Assembly (NCBI RefSeq): GCF_014170335.1
Contig: NZ_LZZS01000003.1
Coordinates: 186,001 to 250,000 of the forward strand
Length of the DNA stretch: 64,000 nucleotides
Direction of reading: 5' to 3'
Origin: Achromobacter sp. UMC46
Lineage (GTDB): Bacteria > Pseudomonadota > Gammaproteobacteria > Burkholderiales > Burkholderiaceae_B
Both the position numbers and the translations under genes were made by a program. Position 1 is the stretch's first letter; each line of letters starts with the position of its first letter. Below are positions 35,759 through 44,600 of this stretch, piece after piece. The notes below the pieces were generated by a model. It ran no database searches and was not told the origin of the DNA. It saw only the letters and a list, made by a program, of their open reading frames with translations.

Positions 35759-37069
35759 ATGTCCCTTGTTCGCCCGCCCGAGGCTTCGGCCACCCTGTCC
35801 GATTGGCTCCAGTACCTGGAATCAATCCACGCCACCGCGATCGACATGGGCCTGGACCGCGTCCGCGAAGTGGCCGCACGCATGGGGCTGGAGTTGTCCG
35901 GCGTCAAATTCGTCGTGGGCGGCACCAATGGCAAAGGGTCCACCTGTGCCATGCTGGAAGCCATCCTGCTGGCGGCGGGCTACAAGGTCGGGCTGTATAC
36001 CTCCCCGCACCTGATCGATTTCAACGAGCGCGCCCGCGTCAACGGCCAGATCGCCTCGGATGACGCTCTGATTGCGCAGTTCCAGGCGGTCGAAGCGGCC
36101 CGCGGCGAAGTCTCGCTGACCTACTTCGAATTCACCACGCTGGCCATCCTGCGCCTGTTCTCACAGTCGCGCCTGGACGCCGTCGTGCTGGAAGTCGGCC
36201 TGGGCGGCCGACTGGACGCCGTGAACATCGTCGACGCCGACTGCTCCATCGTCACCAGCGTCGACCTGGACCACACCGACTGGCTGGGTGACACCCGCGA
36301 GAAGATCGGCTTCGAAAAGGCCCACATTTACCGCGCCGGCCGTCCCGCCATCTGCAGCGATCCGGTGCCCCCGCAATCGCTGCTGGACCACGTCGAGCAG
36401 ATCGGCGCCGAATTGTGGCTGTTCGGGCGCGACTTCAACTATTCCGGCGACCGCCAGCAATGGGCGTACGGCGGGCGTGAACAACGCCGCAGCGCGCTGG
36501 CCTATCCGGCCTTGCGCGGCGCCAACCAGCTGCTGAACGCGTCGGCGGCCCTGGCCGCGCTGGAATCGGTGCGGGACCGCCTGCCGGTGCAGCAGCAGGC
36601 CGTTCGCCTGGGGCTGCTGCAGGCGTCGCTGCCGGGCCGCTTCCAGATCCTGCCGGGCCAGCCTTCGGTCATTCTGGACGTGGCGCACAACCCGCATGCG
36701 GCGGCCGTGCTGGCGCAGAATCTGGACAACATGGGCTTCCATCCGTACACGCACGCGGTGTTCGGCATGCTGAACGACAAGGATCTGGCGGGCGTGGTGG
36801 CCAAGATGGGCACCCGTATCGACCACTGGTACTGCGCGGGCCTGCCCGGGCCGCGCGGCACCTCCGGCGAGGCGTTGGCGGAACAGGTCGCCGCCGCCTT
36901 GCCGCCGTCGCCGGCGGGGGCCGAAAGCCCCAGCATCGCCGCCTACGCAGATCCCGCGCAGGCCTTTGCCGCAGCGCGCGAACGGGCGGTCGAGAATGAT
37001 AGAATCGTCGTGTTCGGGTCGTTTCTCACCGTGGCCTCGGTTTTGCAGGCTCTGGGTCGCAAGGCATAG
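35759..37069 (+). CDS. folC: Bifunctional dihydrofolate/folylpolyglutamate synthase FolC
   Basis: 436 residues. ATP-dependent ligase that makes dihydrofolate and adds glutamates to folates. P-loop: GGTNGKGSTCAMLEAIL; the DLDHTDWLG and EKIGFEKAHIYR motifs and the C-terminal DVAHNPHAA motif are those of the Mur ligase-like FolC family. A TAAAAT -10 element lies at 35723-35728, 30 bases before the ATG, without a good -35. It is the first gene of folC-SPOR-cvpA-purF, as in many proteobacteria. Confidence 0.96.
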   Translation: MSLVRPPEASATLSDWLQYLESIHATAIDMGLDRVREVAARMGLELSGVKFVVGGTNGKGSTCAMLEAILLAAGYKVGLYTSPHLIDFNERARVNGQIASDDALIAQFQAVEAARGEVSLTYFEFTTLAILRLFSQSRLDAVVLEVGLGGRLDAVNIVDADCSIVTSVDLDHTDWLGDTREKIGFEKAHIYRAGRPAICSDPVPPQSLLDHVEQIGAELWLFGRDFNYSGDRQQWAYGGREQRRSALAYPALRGANQLLNASAALAALESVRDRLPVQQQAVRLGLLQASLPGRFQILPGQPSVILDVAHNPHAAAVLAQNLDNMGFHPYTHAVFGMLNDKDLAGVVAKMGTRIDHWYCAGLPGPRGTSGEALAEQVAAALPPSPAGAESPSIAAYADPAQAFAAARERAVENDRIVVFGSFLTVASVLQALGRKA

Positions 37070-37132
37070 GCAATTCGGGACTTGGCGGCCCGCCGCCATA
37101 TTGCCGCAAGGCGCCGCAAGGAATTCTCTTCC

Positions 37133-37942
37133 ATGGGTTTTTTCAAACGCAAAGATCCTGCCGATCAGGCGCAGTCCTCCAAACGGGCGGCAGTGCCTAG
37201 CGAGGTGCAGGCTGCGGAGCTGCGCGGCCGCGCGCGGCGCAGGTTGGCAGGCGCCGTCGCCCTGGTGCTGGCGGCTGTCATCATCCTGCCCATGGTGCTC
37301 GATTCGCAGCCGGTGCCGGTTGCCGACAACATTCCGATTCGCGTGCCGGAACGCAATACGCCTTTCCAGCCGCAAGTCAGCGAGCCGCAGGCCACCGCGC
37401 CGGCCACGCCGGGTTCGGCTGTGCCGGGCACGGCGCCCACGGATCCCGCCGCCGTCCCGACGCCGCCGCCGGTCACGTCCGTGCCGCCCGTGGCCACCGC
37501 GCCCACGACGCCGCCCGCCACGCAGGTGACGCCGCCGGTCACGCCGCCCAAGCCCGACGTCAAGCCGAAGCCTGAGCCCAAACCCGAGCCGAAGCCGGCC
37601 ACGCCCAAGCCCGACGCACGTTCCGACGATGGCGCGCGCGCGCTGGCGCTGCTGGAGGGCCGCTCCGCACCGCCCGCCGCCGCGCCCGCCCCGAAGCCCG
37701 CCGCCAAGGGCAACTTCGTGCTGCAGATCGCGGCTTACACGACGTCCGAAGACGCCCAGTCGCGCCGCGGCAAACTGCATCAGGCCGGCGTCACGAACGC
37801 CTTTGTGGAACAAGCCTCCATCGGAGGCAAACAGCAGTATCGTCTGCGCGTGGGGCCGTTCCCTTCGCGCGAGGCGGCGCAGGCGGCCCAGGCGCGTTTG
37901 CGCACCTTGGGCTATGACAATGGTTTCATTGCCGCGCAGTAA
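37133..37942 (+). CDS. SPOR-domain membrane protein (DedD-like)
   Basis: 269 residues from MGFFKRKDPADQ; AAGGA lies 10 bases upstream. One membrane helix (about 38-58, LAGAVALVLAAVIILPMVL), then a long Pro/Thr/Lys-rich periplasmic linker with PKPEPKPEPKP repeats, and a C-terminal SPOR domain (about 195-265; NFVLQIAAYTTSEDAQSRRGKL, YRLRVGPFPSREAA) that binds denuded septal peptidoglycan. Its position between folC and cvpA is that of E. coli dedD, so a cell-division role is likely. Confidence 0.9.
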   Translation: MGFFKRKDPADQAQSSKRAAVPSEVQAAELRGRARRRLAGAVALVLAAVIILPMVLDSQPVPVADNIPIRVPERNTPFQPQVSEPQATAPATPGSAVPGTAPTDPAAVPTPPPVTSVPPVATAPTTPPATQVTPPVTPPKPDVKPKPEPKPEPKPATPKPDARSDDGARALALLEGRSAPPAAAPAPKPAAKGNFVLQIAAYTTSEDAQSRRGKLHQAGVTNAFVEQASIGGKQQYRLRVGPFPSREAAQAAQARLRTLGYDNGFIAAQ

Positions 37943-37945
37943 ATA

Positions 37946-38434
37946 GTGACCGGCTTCGACTTCGTCGTGCTGGCCATCCTGGCGGTCTCGGGTGTGCTGG
38001 GCCTGGTGCGCGGCTTGCTCAAAGAGGTGCTGTCGCTGGTCGCCTATCTGCTGGCCTTCGTGGCCGCGATATGGTGGGGCCCCACGGTCTATACGTGGCT
38101 GGAGCCCTATATTGAAACGACGCTGCTGCGCATGGGAGTCTCATACGCCGTGGTGTTCATCCTTGTGCTGCTCGGTGTGGGTTTGGTCAACATGACGCTA
38201 GCCGCCTTGATCCGCAGTACCGGACTCAGCCCCGCCGATCACGGCCTGGGCGGGATGTTCGGACTGGCCCGTGGTCTGGTGATCGTCCTGGCGCTGGTCG
38301 CCGCCGCCGGCTATACGCCGCTGCCCCAAGAGCCGTGGTGGAAGGACGCCATGTTTTCGCATTCGGCCATCGAGGCCATCAAACATATCAAGACGTGGCT
38401 GCCGCCGTCTTTGGCGACATGGCTGCCGTATTGA
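37946..38434 (+). CDS. cvpA: CvpA family membrane protein
   Basis: 162 residues, four hydrophobic segments, starting at a GTG three bases after the upstream stop. GFDFVVLAILAVSGVLGLVRGLLKEVLSL is the conserved N-terminus and GLGGMFGLARGLVIVLALVAAAGYTPLP the conserved end. CvpA was named for colicin V production; its general function in envelope homeostasis is not settled. It precedes purF by 30 bases in the usual pair. Confidence 0.93.
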   Translation: MTGFDFVVLAILAVSGVLGLVRGLLKEVLSLVAYLLAFVAAIWWGPTVYTWLEPYIETTLLRMGVSYAVVFILVLLGVGLVNMTLAALIRSTGLSPADHGLGGMFGLARGLVIVLALVAAAGYTPLPQEPWWKDAMFSHSAIEAIKHIKTWLPPSLATWLPY

Positions 38435-38464
38435 TTAGCTTCAAATCAACCAGGAAATCTCACC

Positions 38465-39985
38465 ATGTGTGGAATCGTAGGGGTCATCGGGCGCGGGCCG
38501 GTCAACCAGCTGCTCTATGACAGCTTGCTGCTGTTGCAGCATCGCGGGCAGGACGCCGCGGGCATCGCGACGTCGCAAGGCAACCAATTCAATATGTACA
38601 AGGCTCACGGCCTGGTGCGCGACGTTTTCCGTACGCGCAACATGCGTTCGCTGCCGGGTACGTCTGGCGTCGGTCAGGTCCGCTATCCCACCGCGGGCTC
38701 CAGCGCCAGCGAGGAAGAGGCCCAGCCGTTCTACGTCAACGCCCCGTTCGGCATCATGTTCGCCCACAACGGCAACCTGACGAACTGGCGCGAACTGCGC
38801 GAATCGCTCTACCGGGTCGATCGCCGCCACATCAACACCAACTCGGATTCCGAAGTGTTGCTGAACGTGCTGGCGCACGAGCTGCAATCGTCGGCCAATG
38901 GCGTGTCGCTGGACGACGACGCCATCTTCCGCGCAGTGTCGGCCGTGCACAAGCGCGTGCGCGGCGCCTACGCGGTCGTGGCGCAGATTTCCGGTTATGG
39001 CCTGCTGGCGTTCCGCGACCCCAATGGCATCCGTCCGCTGTGTATCGGCCGCATGGAAACGGACGAAGGCACCGAATGGATGGTGGCGTCGGAGTCCGTG
39101 GCGCTGGAAGGCAGCGGTTTTGTCTTCGTGCGCGACGTCGATCCGGGTGAAGCCGTGTTCATCGACCTGGACGGCCGCTTCGTCAGCCGCCAGTGCGCCG
39201 ACAACCCGCAGCTGGTGCCGTGCATTTTCGAATACGTGTACTTCGCGCGCCCGGATTCGCTGATCGACGGCGTGTCGGTCTACGATGCCCGCCTGCGCAT
39301 GGGCGAATACCTGGCCGACAAGGTGGCGCGCAACATGCGCCTGGGCGACATCGACGTCGTCATGCCGATTCCGGATTCCTCGCGTCCGGCCGCCATGCAG
39401 CTGGCCGCCCGCCTGAACTTGGACTACCGCGAAGGGCTCATCAAGAATCGCTACGTGGGCCGTACGTTCATCATGCCGGGCCAAGCCGTGCGCCGTAAGT
39501 CCGTGCGCCAGAAACTCAATGCCATCGGCATGGAATTCAAGGGCAAGAACGTGCTGCTGGTCGATGACTCTATCGTGCGCGGCACCACCAGCCGCGAGAT
39601 CGTCGACATGGCGCGCGCTGCCGGCGCCAACAAGGTGTACTTCGCCTCGGCCGCGCCTCCGGTCCGTTTCCCCAACGTCTACGGCATCGACATGCCGACG
39701 CAGTCGGAACTGATCGCCACCGGCCGCAACGACGAGGAAATCGCCCGCGCGATCGGCGCCGACTCGCTGATCTACCAGGACCTGGCGGACATGCAGCAAT
39801 CGGTGCGCGACCTGAACCCCAAGATGTCGCGTTTCGAAGCGTCGTGCTTCGACGGCGAATACGTCACGGGCGACATCACCGCCGAATACCTGGCCCGCCT
39901 GGGCCAGTCGCGCGCGGAGCCGGGCCAGGACGAAGGCGCAAGCGGCCTGAAGTTCAACATGGGCTACGCCGCCAACGAGGCCTGA
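38465..39985 (+). CDS. purF: Amidophosphoribosyltransferase PurF
   Basis: 506 residues. First committed enzyme of purine synthesis: glutamine plus PRPP gives phosphoribosylamine. Cys 2 (MCGIVGVIG) is the glutaminase nucleophile, exposed after removal of Met; the glutaminase domain runs to about residue 235. The phosphoribosyltransferase domain has the PRPP loop [18 protein letters not shown] and [18 protein letters not shown] strong terminator follows. Confidence 0.98.
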   Translation: MCGIVGVIGRGPVNQLLYDSLLLLQHRGQDAAGIATSQGNQFNMYKAHGLVRDVFRTRNMRSLPGTSGVGQVRYPTAGSSASEEEAQPFYVNAPFGIMFAHNGNLTNWRELRESLYRVDRRHINTNSDSEVLLNVLAHELQSSANGVSLDDDAIFRAVSAVHKRVRGAYAVVAQISGYGLLAFRDPNGIRPLCIGRMETDEGTEWMVASESVALEGSGFVFVRDVDPGEAVFIDLDGRFVSRQCADNPQLVPCIFEYVYFARPDSLIDGVSVYDARLRMGEYLADKVARNMRLGDIDVVMPIPDSSRPAAMQLAARLNLDYREGLIKNRYVGRTFIMPGQAVRRKSVRQKLNAIGMEFKGKNVLLVDDSIVRGTTSREIVDMARAAGANKVYFASAAPPVRFPNVYGIDMPTQSELIATGRNDEEIARAIGADSLIYQDLADMQQSVRDLNPKMSRFEASCFDGEYVTGDITAEYLARLGQSRAEPGQDEGASGLKFNMGYAANEA

Positions 39986-40007
39986 CGGGGCCGCATGTCG
40001 ACGCATG

Positions 40008-40037
40008 AAAAAGCCGTCCCGATCGGGACGGCTTTTT
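40008..40037 (+). terminator. Rho-independent terminator after purF
   Basis: AAAAAGCCGTCCC (40008-40020), loop GATC, GGGACGGCTTTTT (40025-40037). Thirteen perfect pairs and a T-run; A-run on the other side lets it also end tctA transcripts on the minus strand. Confidence 0.93.
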
Positions 40038-40070
40038 GTTGGGGGGAAGGCGGCGTGCCGCGCGTCGGTA

Positions 40071-41573
40071 TCAGGAAGTGGCTTCAGCGAGTCGGGCCCG
40101 ATGGGTGGCCCGGACGAATGTCACGAGTTTCCAGACGATGACCAGCGCGATCATGCCTAGCAGTGTGCCGCTGATCGGGCGCGTCACAAACACGTCGAAA
40201 GAGCCTCTGCTGAGCAGCATCGCCCGGCGGAAGTTCTCCTCCAGCATGGGGCCCAGAATGAAGCCCAGCATCAATGGCGCTGCCCCCATCCCCAGGCGCA
40301 GGAACGCGTAGCCCATCAGGCCGAACACCGCGGTAATGTAGATGTCATCCAGGCTGTTGTTGATGCTGAACGTGCCGATAATGCAGAAAAACAGAATCGA
40401 CGGAAACAGCACGGTATAAGGAATCTTGAATACCGTGAGCCAATACCGCACCAAAGGCACATTAAGCAGCAGCAGAAAACAGTTGCCGATCCACATGCTG
40501 GCTACCAGGCCCCAGAACAGGTCCGGATGGTTTCCCAGCATATTGGGTCCGGGTTGTATTCCCTTGATAACAAAAGCCGCAAGCATCAAAGCCATGACGG
40601 CGTTTTCGGGAATGCCGATTGCCATCAATGGAATGAAGCTGGTGCGGGCGGCGGCCTCATCGGCGGCAGCTTGGCCGGCCACGCCTTCGATCGCGCCGGT
40701 GCCCATTTCGTGCCGGTACTTGCTGAAGCGCTTATCGGCCGCGTAGGCGGCAAACTGTGCGATCGTGGGCCCTCCGCCCGGCAGGATGCCAAGCACGGAA
40801 CCAATCACGCTGCCCCGCAGCGCGCTGGGGATGATCCGCTTGAACTCCGCCCAGGTAGGCATGAGCTTGATCTTGCCGTTAAACGGCGTCAGCACATTGC
40901 GGTTGTCCAGGTTCTTCACGATTTCGGCAATGCCGAAACAACCCAGCGCAATGCTGATAAGACCGATCCCATCCTGCAGGAATACGAAATCCATCGTGAA
41001 GCGTGCTGTGCCGCTATTGACGTCCGTCCCGATGGAAGCCAGCAGAACGCCGACGACAGCCATCGCCAGTCCCGTCAACATGTTGCCGCCGCTGACAAAA
41101 CTGACGCAGAAAAAACCCATCAACATGAGCGCGGCATAATCCGCGGGCCCAAAAAGGAAGGCCGCTTCGCCGAGTATCGGTGTCATGGTCGACAGCACCA
41201 CGATGGCGACCGTCCCCCCGATGAAGCTGGAAACCCCCGCGGTAAACAGCGCCAGACCTGTTTTTCCGTTCAGGTTCATCTGGTATCCGTCGATACACGC
41301 GACGATACTGCTCGCGTGGGGGATCTTCATCGTGATGGCGCTTACGCTGTCGCCGTATTGTGCGCCGTAATAGATGCCGGCCAGCATGATCAGCGCGCCG
41401 CCGGTGGGAATGGAATAGGTCAGCGGCAGCAACAGGCTGATCGTGGAAAGCGGACCCAGGCCGGGCAGCAGGCCGACAAGCGTGCCGATGACGCATCCCA
41501 TCGCGCAATAGAGCAGATTCTGCCAAGTCAATGCATGCTCGAATCCGAGCATCAGGTTATTCAGGATTTCCAT
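40071..41573 (-). CDS. tctA: Tripartite tricarboxylate transporter large permease TctA
   Basis: 500 residues, about 11-12 membrane segments. Conserved: GLLPGLGPLSTISLLLPLTY near the N-terminus, and the matching inverted repeat half VLGILPGGGPTIAQFAAY in the middle. It imports carboxylates with sodium or proton once a TctC/Bug protein delivers them. The upstream gene tctB ends 12 bases before. Codon use is less GC-rich than in neighbours. No tctC lies here; the nearest Bug gene is at 34142-35113. Confidence 0.94.
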   Translation of the reverse strand: MEILNNLMLGFEHALTWQNLLYCAMGCVIGTLVGLLPGLGPLSTISLLLPLTYSIPTGGALIMLAGIYYGAQYGDSVSAITMKIPHASSIVACIDGYQMNLNGKTGLALFTAGVSSFIGGTVAIVVLSTMTPILGEAAFLFGPADYAALMLMGFFCVSFVSGGNMLTGLAMAVVGVLLASIGTDVNSGTARFTMDFVFLQDGIGLISIALGCFGIAEIVKNLDNRNVLTPFNGKIKLMPTWAEFKRIIPSALRGSVIGSVLGILPGGGPTIAQFAAYAADKRFSKYRHEMGTGAIEGVAGQAAADEAAARTSFIPLMAIGIPENAVMALMLAAFVIKGIQPGPNMLGNHPDLFWGLVASMWIGNCFLLLLNVPLVRYWLTVFKIPYTVLFPSILFFCIIGTFSINNSLDDIYITAVFGLMGYAFLRLGMGAAPLMLGFILGPMLEENFRRAMLLSRGSFDVFVTRPISGTLLGMIALVIVWKLVTFVRATHRARLAEATS

Positions 41574-41585
41574 CGCGGGCTCGGA

Positions 41586-42056
41586 TTAGAGTAAAGGCAG
41601 GTTGAGGCCAAGAAACGTCTTGAATCCGAAGGCCACCGCAATCAGCCCTGCGGAGATCTTCACGTTGCGCACGGTCGAATAGGATGTGGCGGCAAGCGAA
41701 GAGCAGAAAACCAGGAATACGATTCCGGCGATCATATTGACAAGGCCGGATATCGCCGCGCAGCCTGTCAGGCTGAGCATGATGATCGATATGTTCTTGA
41801 TGCTATGGCTCATCGGAACCGGCTTGGTGAAAATCGCGGTAATCACGGTAATCACGCCGATCGCGAAAAGAACCGAGCTTGCCATTAGCGGGAATAAACC
41901 CGGACCGCCTCTTGAAAAATGTCCGATGGGATATTTAAATGAAGATATTCCGAATAGCAGGGCGAATGCCATTATAAAAACGCCCTTGATGAAATTCTGG
42001 TTATTCATATGTCTATGAATACCCCCTCCGCCCTCGACGCTGCTCTTTCCGATCAC
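41586..42056 (-). CDS. tctB: Tripartite tricarboxylate transporter small subunit TctB
   Basis: 156 residues from the GTG at 42056, which has AAGGAG (42068-42063) at a six-base spacing. An internal ATG at 42008 (MNNQNFIKG) has no suitable ribosome site. Four membrane helices: FIKGVFIMAFALLFGIS, FPLMASSVLFAIGVITVIT, IIMLSLTGCAAISGLVN with the next helix, and the last near the C-terminus. The motif PIGHFSRGGPGLFPL is that of TctB. Base composition is close to 50 per cent GC by eye, well below the flanking genes. Confidence 0.88.
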   Translation of the reverse strand: MIGKSSVEGGGGIHRHMNNQNFIKGVFIMAFALLFGISSFKYPIGHFSRGGPGLFPLMASSVLFAIGVITVITAIFTKPVPMSHSIKNISIIMLSLTGCAAISGLVNMIAGIVFLVFCSSLAATSYSTVRNVKISAGLIAVAFGFKTFLGLNLPLL

Positions 42057-42091
42057 AGTTTTCTCCTTGTTATCAACGGCATCCGTACGGG

Positions 42092-42107
42092 TGCTGACTT
42101 GTCAGCA
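42092..42107 (-). promoter_or_regulatory. Perfect palindrome upstream of tctB, possible operator
   Basis: TGCTGAC-TT-GTCAGCA, seven-base arms. On the minus strand it lies 36-51 bases before the GTG; GTCAGC then 17 bases then TGATAA is a possible weak promoter, so the palindrome would overlap its -35. No regulator gene is adjacent. Confidence 0.45.
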
Positions 42108-42497
42108 ACCTTACAAACGCCTGAGAAGTCTAATTACGGGGTCTTTCAATTGGCTTTCCTTTTTTGGTTGGCCAATCGATTTTTTATTATCGGTAACCCT
42201 AGCTGTCGGACCAATCTTGCTTACACGGAGATTTAATTCAGCATACGTTAAGAAAACAGTCAGAATATGGTCAGCTATGGTTCAGTGGTTCGTCAGCAAT
42301 TATTCAGCAGGCGAAATGCAGGAGGCGGCCGCGGCGTGTCGCATTACCCAATGCGAGGGGCGGCGTTTGGCGGATTTTTATAATGCAGGGGGTGGAAGCC
42401 GTCGCGCTGCGCGGTGTGCGGCGGCGGCATGGGCGCGCGGAAGGGCGAATTTATTATTTATTATTTATCCGCGCCGGCCGACAGGTGTGGAACTGAT
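42108..42497. other. AT-rich gap between tctB and the ygjP-like gene
   Basis: About 390 bases with no gene I can support; short open frames here have no recognisable sequence. The base composition is mixed, with AT-rich parts near 42130-42300 and 42440-42470. It may be the edge of a transferred segment carrying tctBA. Confidence 0.5.
42450..42468 (+). repeat. Tandem heptamer TTTATTA, 2.7 copies
   Basis: TTTATTA TTTATTA TTTAT, 19 bases of pure A/T between GC-rich flanks. It lies 30 bases past the stop of the minus-strand ygjP-like gene and 400 bases upstream of tctB. Confidence 0.7.
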
Positions 42498-43031
42498 TTA
42501 TTTGGATTGAGGCGTTTGCGTATCCCACAGGGGGTCTTTGGTTGCCTCCAGATGTGTCATGTATAGCCGGAGATCAAATTCATACTGATGGTAATGGGGT
42601 TCCATCCGCAGGCACATGTTGTAGAAGGCCTTGTTGTGGTCCTTCTCTTTCATGTGCGCCAATTCATGCACCGTGATCATCTTCAGGAATTCGGCGGGTA
42701 CCGTCTTGAATAGCGTTGCCACGCGGATCTCGTGCTTCGCCCGCAGCTTGCCGCCTTGCACGCGAGAGATGTACGTGTGTTGCCCCAGCGCATGCTGGAT
42801 CACGTGGATCTTGCTGTCGTAGGCAACCTTGTTGATCAGGTCGCCATTGCGCATATAGGTGTTCTTCAGGTCCGTCACGTACTCGTACAGCGCGCGATCG
42901 GTCCGCACGGCGTGGGGGCCATCGGGGTAGCGAGACAGCAGCGCGGCGCCCAGCTTGCCTTGGTCGAGCAGTGTCTGGGCCTGGAGCAGCAGGGTTTCCG
43001 GGTAGCCGGTCAGGTATTTCAAAGGGGTCAC
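42498..43031 (-). CDS. YgjP-like (DUF45) zinc metallopeptidase
   Basis: 177 residues. Zinc-binding motif HELAH with His 122, Glu 123 and His 126, followed by MKEKDHNKAFY with His 132 as probable third ligand, the arrangement of the YgjP/WLM-like group. The N-terminal part is shorter and less similar than in classical YgjP. Predicted cytoplasmic; no signal or membrane helix. The target is unknown. The 238 bp between it and dsbB hold no gene. Confidence 0.82.
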   Translation of the reverse strand: MTPLKYLTGYPETLLLQAQTLLDQGKLGAALLSRYPDGPHAVRTDRALYEYVTDLKNTYMRNGDLINKVAYDSKIHVIQHALGQHTYISRVQGGKLRAKHEIRVATLFKTVPAEFLKMITVHELAHMKEKDHNKAFYNMCLRMEPHYHQYEFDLRLYMTHLEATKDPLWDTQTPQSK

Positions 43032-43269
43032 GATCAGGGGAGGCTGGAAGGAGAATGATGCTCAGCTGCGGCCAGGTTTCAGCGTAGCGCTTGGCGGGTA
43101 GCCATGCAGAGGGTTCCAGGCGAGGGAGCGCACGACGCCGGCAGCAATGCAGCCGTCGGCGGGCCGTGATCGCGTGCCGCGCGTAGCCAGCGCATCAGGG
43201 GCGCATGCGCCAGGACCAAGGCACGCAGCGCGTCTGCGCGGACGTTTTCGGCCTGGGCCGGCGCGGCGC

Positions 43270-43755
43270 TTACTGGGGGCGGCTGCGCCGGAAAACGACG
43301 GGCAGCGCCATGAAGAACAGGATCACGAAAAGCGCCAGGCTCCACAGGGCGTACTCGATGCCCAGCACCGGCACCTTGGCGTCCATGCAGGTGGCGAAGA
43401 TGCCGAACAGCCAGGGGACGGCGCTTTCCAGGCCGATGCCGGTCATGAAGCGATCGGCAAAGGTCTGGTCGCACGACAGCATGTTGGCGGCGACGCTGTA
43501 CTGGTACCAGGCCGCGGCCACGCCGCTCAGGGACAGCAAGGCGGCCAGCGCGCCGGCCAGGCGCGTCAGCGCGCGCCCGCCGCCGAAGCCGCCGATCAGG
43601 GCGACGACGCCGATCACGAGGTAGATCAGGCGCTGCATCACGCACCAGGCGCAGGGCGCCATGTCGAAGGCATGCTGAGAGACGAGGGCCACGCCGACCG
43701 AGCCGAAGCAGAACAGGGCGATCAGGCGAAGCAGGCGTTCAGAACGAGTGGTCAT
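43270..43755 (-). CDS. dsbB: Disulfide bond formation protein DsbB
   Basis: 161 residues from MTTRSERLLRL at 43755; the frame is open upstream but that part overlaps marC. Inner-membrane protein with four helices that reoxidises periplasmic DsbA and passes electrons to quinone. Redox pairs: Cys 35/Cys 38 (CAWC) and Cys 95/Cys 123. The Arg after CxxC-VMQR is conserved for quinone binding. It ends marC's strand run with a 53-base gap. Confidence 0.94.
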   Translation of the reverse strand: MTTRSERLLRLIALFCFGSVGVALVSQHAFDMAPCAWCVMQRLIYLVIGVVALIGGFGGGRALTRLAGALAALLSLSGVAAAWYQYSVAANMLSCDQTFADRFMTGIGLESAVPWLFGIFATCMDAKVPVLGIEYALWSLALFVILFFMALPVVFRRSRPQ

Positions 43756-43808
43756 TGTTGTCGCGGGGGTATCGGGTTGGTCGGGGCGGAATCCAGGTCC
43801 GGCGAGGC

Positions 43809-44534
43809 TTAGGCCTTGGGAATCGGAATTGGTTGCATGACTTGCGTCAACACGCCAAGCATCAGGTCGCGCGCGCCTTCCCAGAAGATCTGCACGCCCA
43901 GGCACAGCATGATGAACGCAGACAAGCGCATGAACACGGCGGTGCCGTTGTCGCCCAGGCGATGCAGCATCTGGGCGGCGAAGCGCAGGCATATATAGAG
44001 CGTCAGCGACACGGCGATGATGCCCGGAATCGAGCCGCCCAGCCGCACCAGGCTCAGCACGTGGTTCTGGTCGCGCAGCGAGACGCCCACGGTGATCGCG
44101 GCTGCGATCGAGCCCGGGCCGCAGCTGATCGGGAACGTCAGCGGGTAGAAGGCGCGGGCCTTGGCCATTTCAGGCGTGAAGGACTCGGCCATGCGCGCGA
44201 CGCGTTCGGTATCGGCGTCGGGGGAGTTCACCAGGCGCCACGCGCTGGCGATCACCAGCATCCCGCCGCCGACCCGCACGATGGACAGCGAAATGCCGAA
44301 GAAGCTCAGCAGCACGTTGCCGGCAACCATGGCCACGACCAGCATCAGGCAGACGTTGATCGCCACCCGCTTGGCCAGCACCACCCGCGTGGACGATGAC
44401 GCGCCTTCCGTCAACGACAGGAAGATGGGCGCGATGGCCGGCGGGTTCAGAAAGGGCAGTAGCGTGGCCAGCGCGAAGAAAAAGCTGCCACCGAAAACGC
44501 GCAAATAGTCATTGAGCTGCATGGGAGCGGGCAT
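43809..44534 (-). CDS. MarC family integral membrane protein
   Basis: 241 residues with six hydrophobic segments. Family marks: LLPFLNPPAIAPIFLSLT, MVAGNVLLSFFGISLSIVRVGGGMLVIASAW and TFPISCGPGSIAAAITVG. MarC proteins (UPF0056) are not involved in antibiotic resistance as once assumed; the function is open. Either the ATG at 44534 or the one at 44522 (MQLNDYLRV) may be used; neither has a strong ribosome site. Confidence 0.9.
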   Translation of the reverse strand: MPAPMQLNDYLRVFGGSFFFALATLLPFLNPPAIAPIFLSLTEGASSSTRVVLAKRVAINVCLMLVVAMVAGNVLLSFFGISLSIVRVGGGMLVIASAWRLVNSPDADTERVARMAESFTPEMAKARAFYPLTFPISCGPGSIAAAITVGVSLRDQNHVLSLVRLGGSIPGIIAVSLTLYICLRFAAQMLHRLGDNGTAVFMRLSAFIMLCLGVQIFWEGARDLMLGVLTQVMQPIPIPKA

Positions 44535-44600
44535 CGCCGGGCCGAAAACCCGGATTGTATGCGTTCCAGGGGTGGTCTGGCGATGCCGAAGGGGGGCGGA

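Noticed and set aside
42009-42510. Open frames of 75 and 147 codons upstream of tctB on the plus strand
   Set aside because: They overlap the tctB start region and the palindrome, have no recognisable sequence and end in the A/T repeat.
43079-43645. Minus-strand frame of 188 codons over dsbB
   Set aside because: Overlaps dsbB, which has its full Cys set, and is Arg/Ala/Pro-rich without family features.
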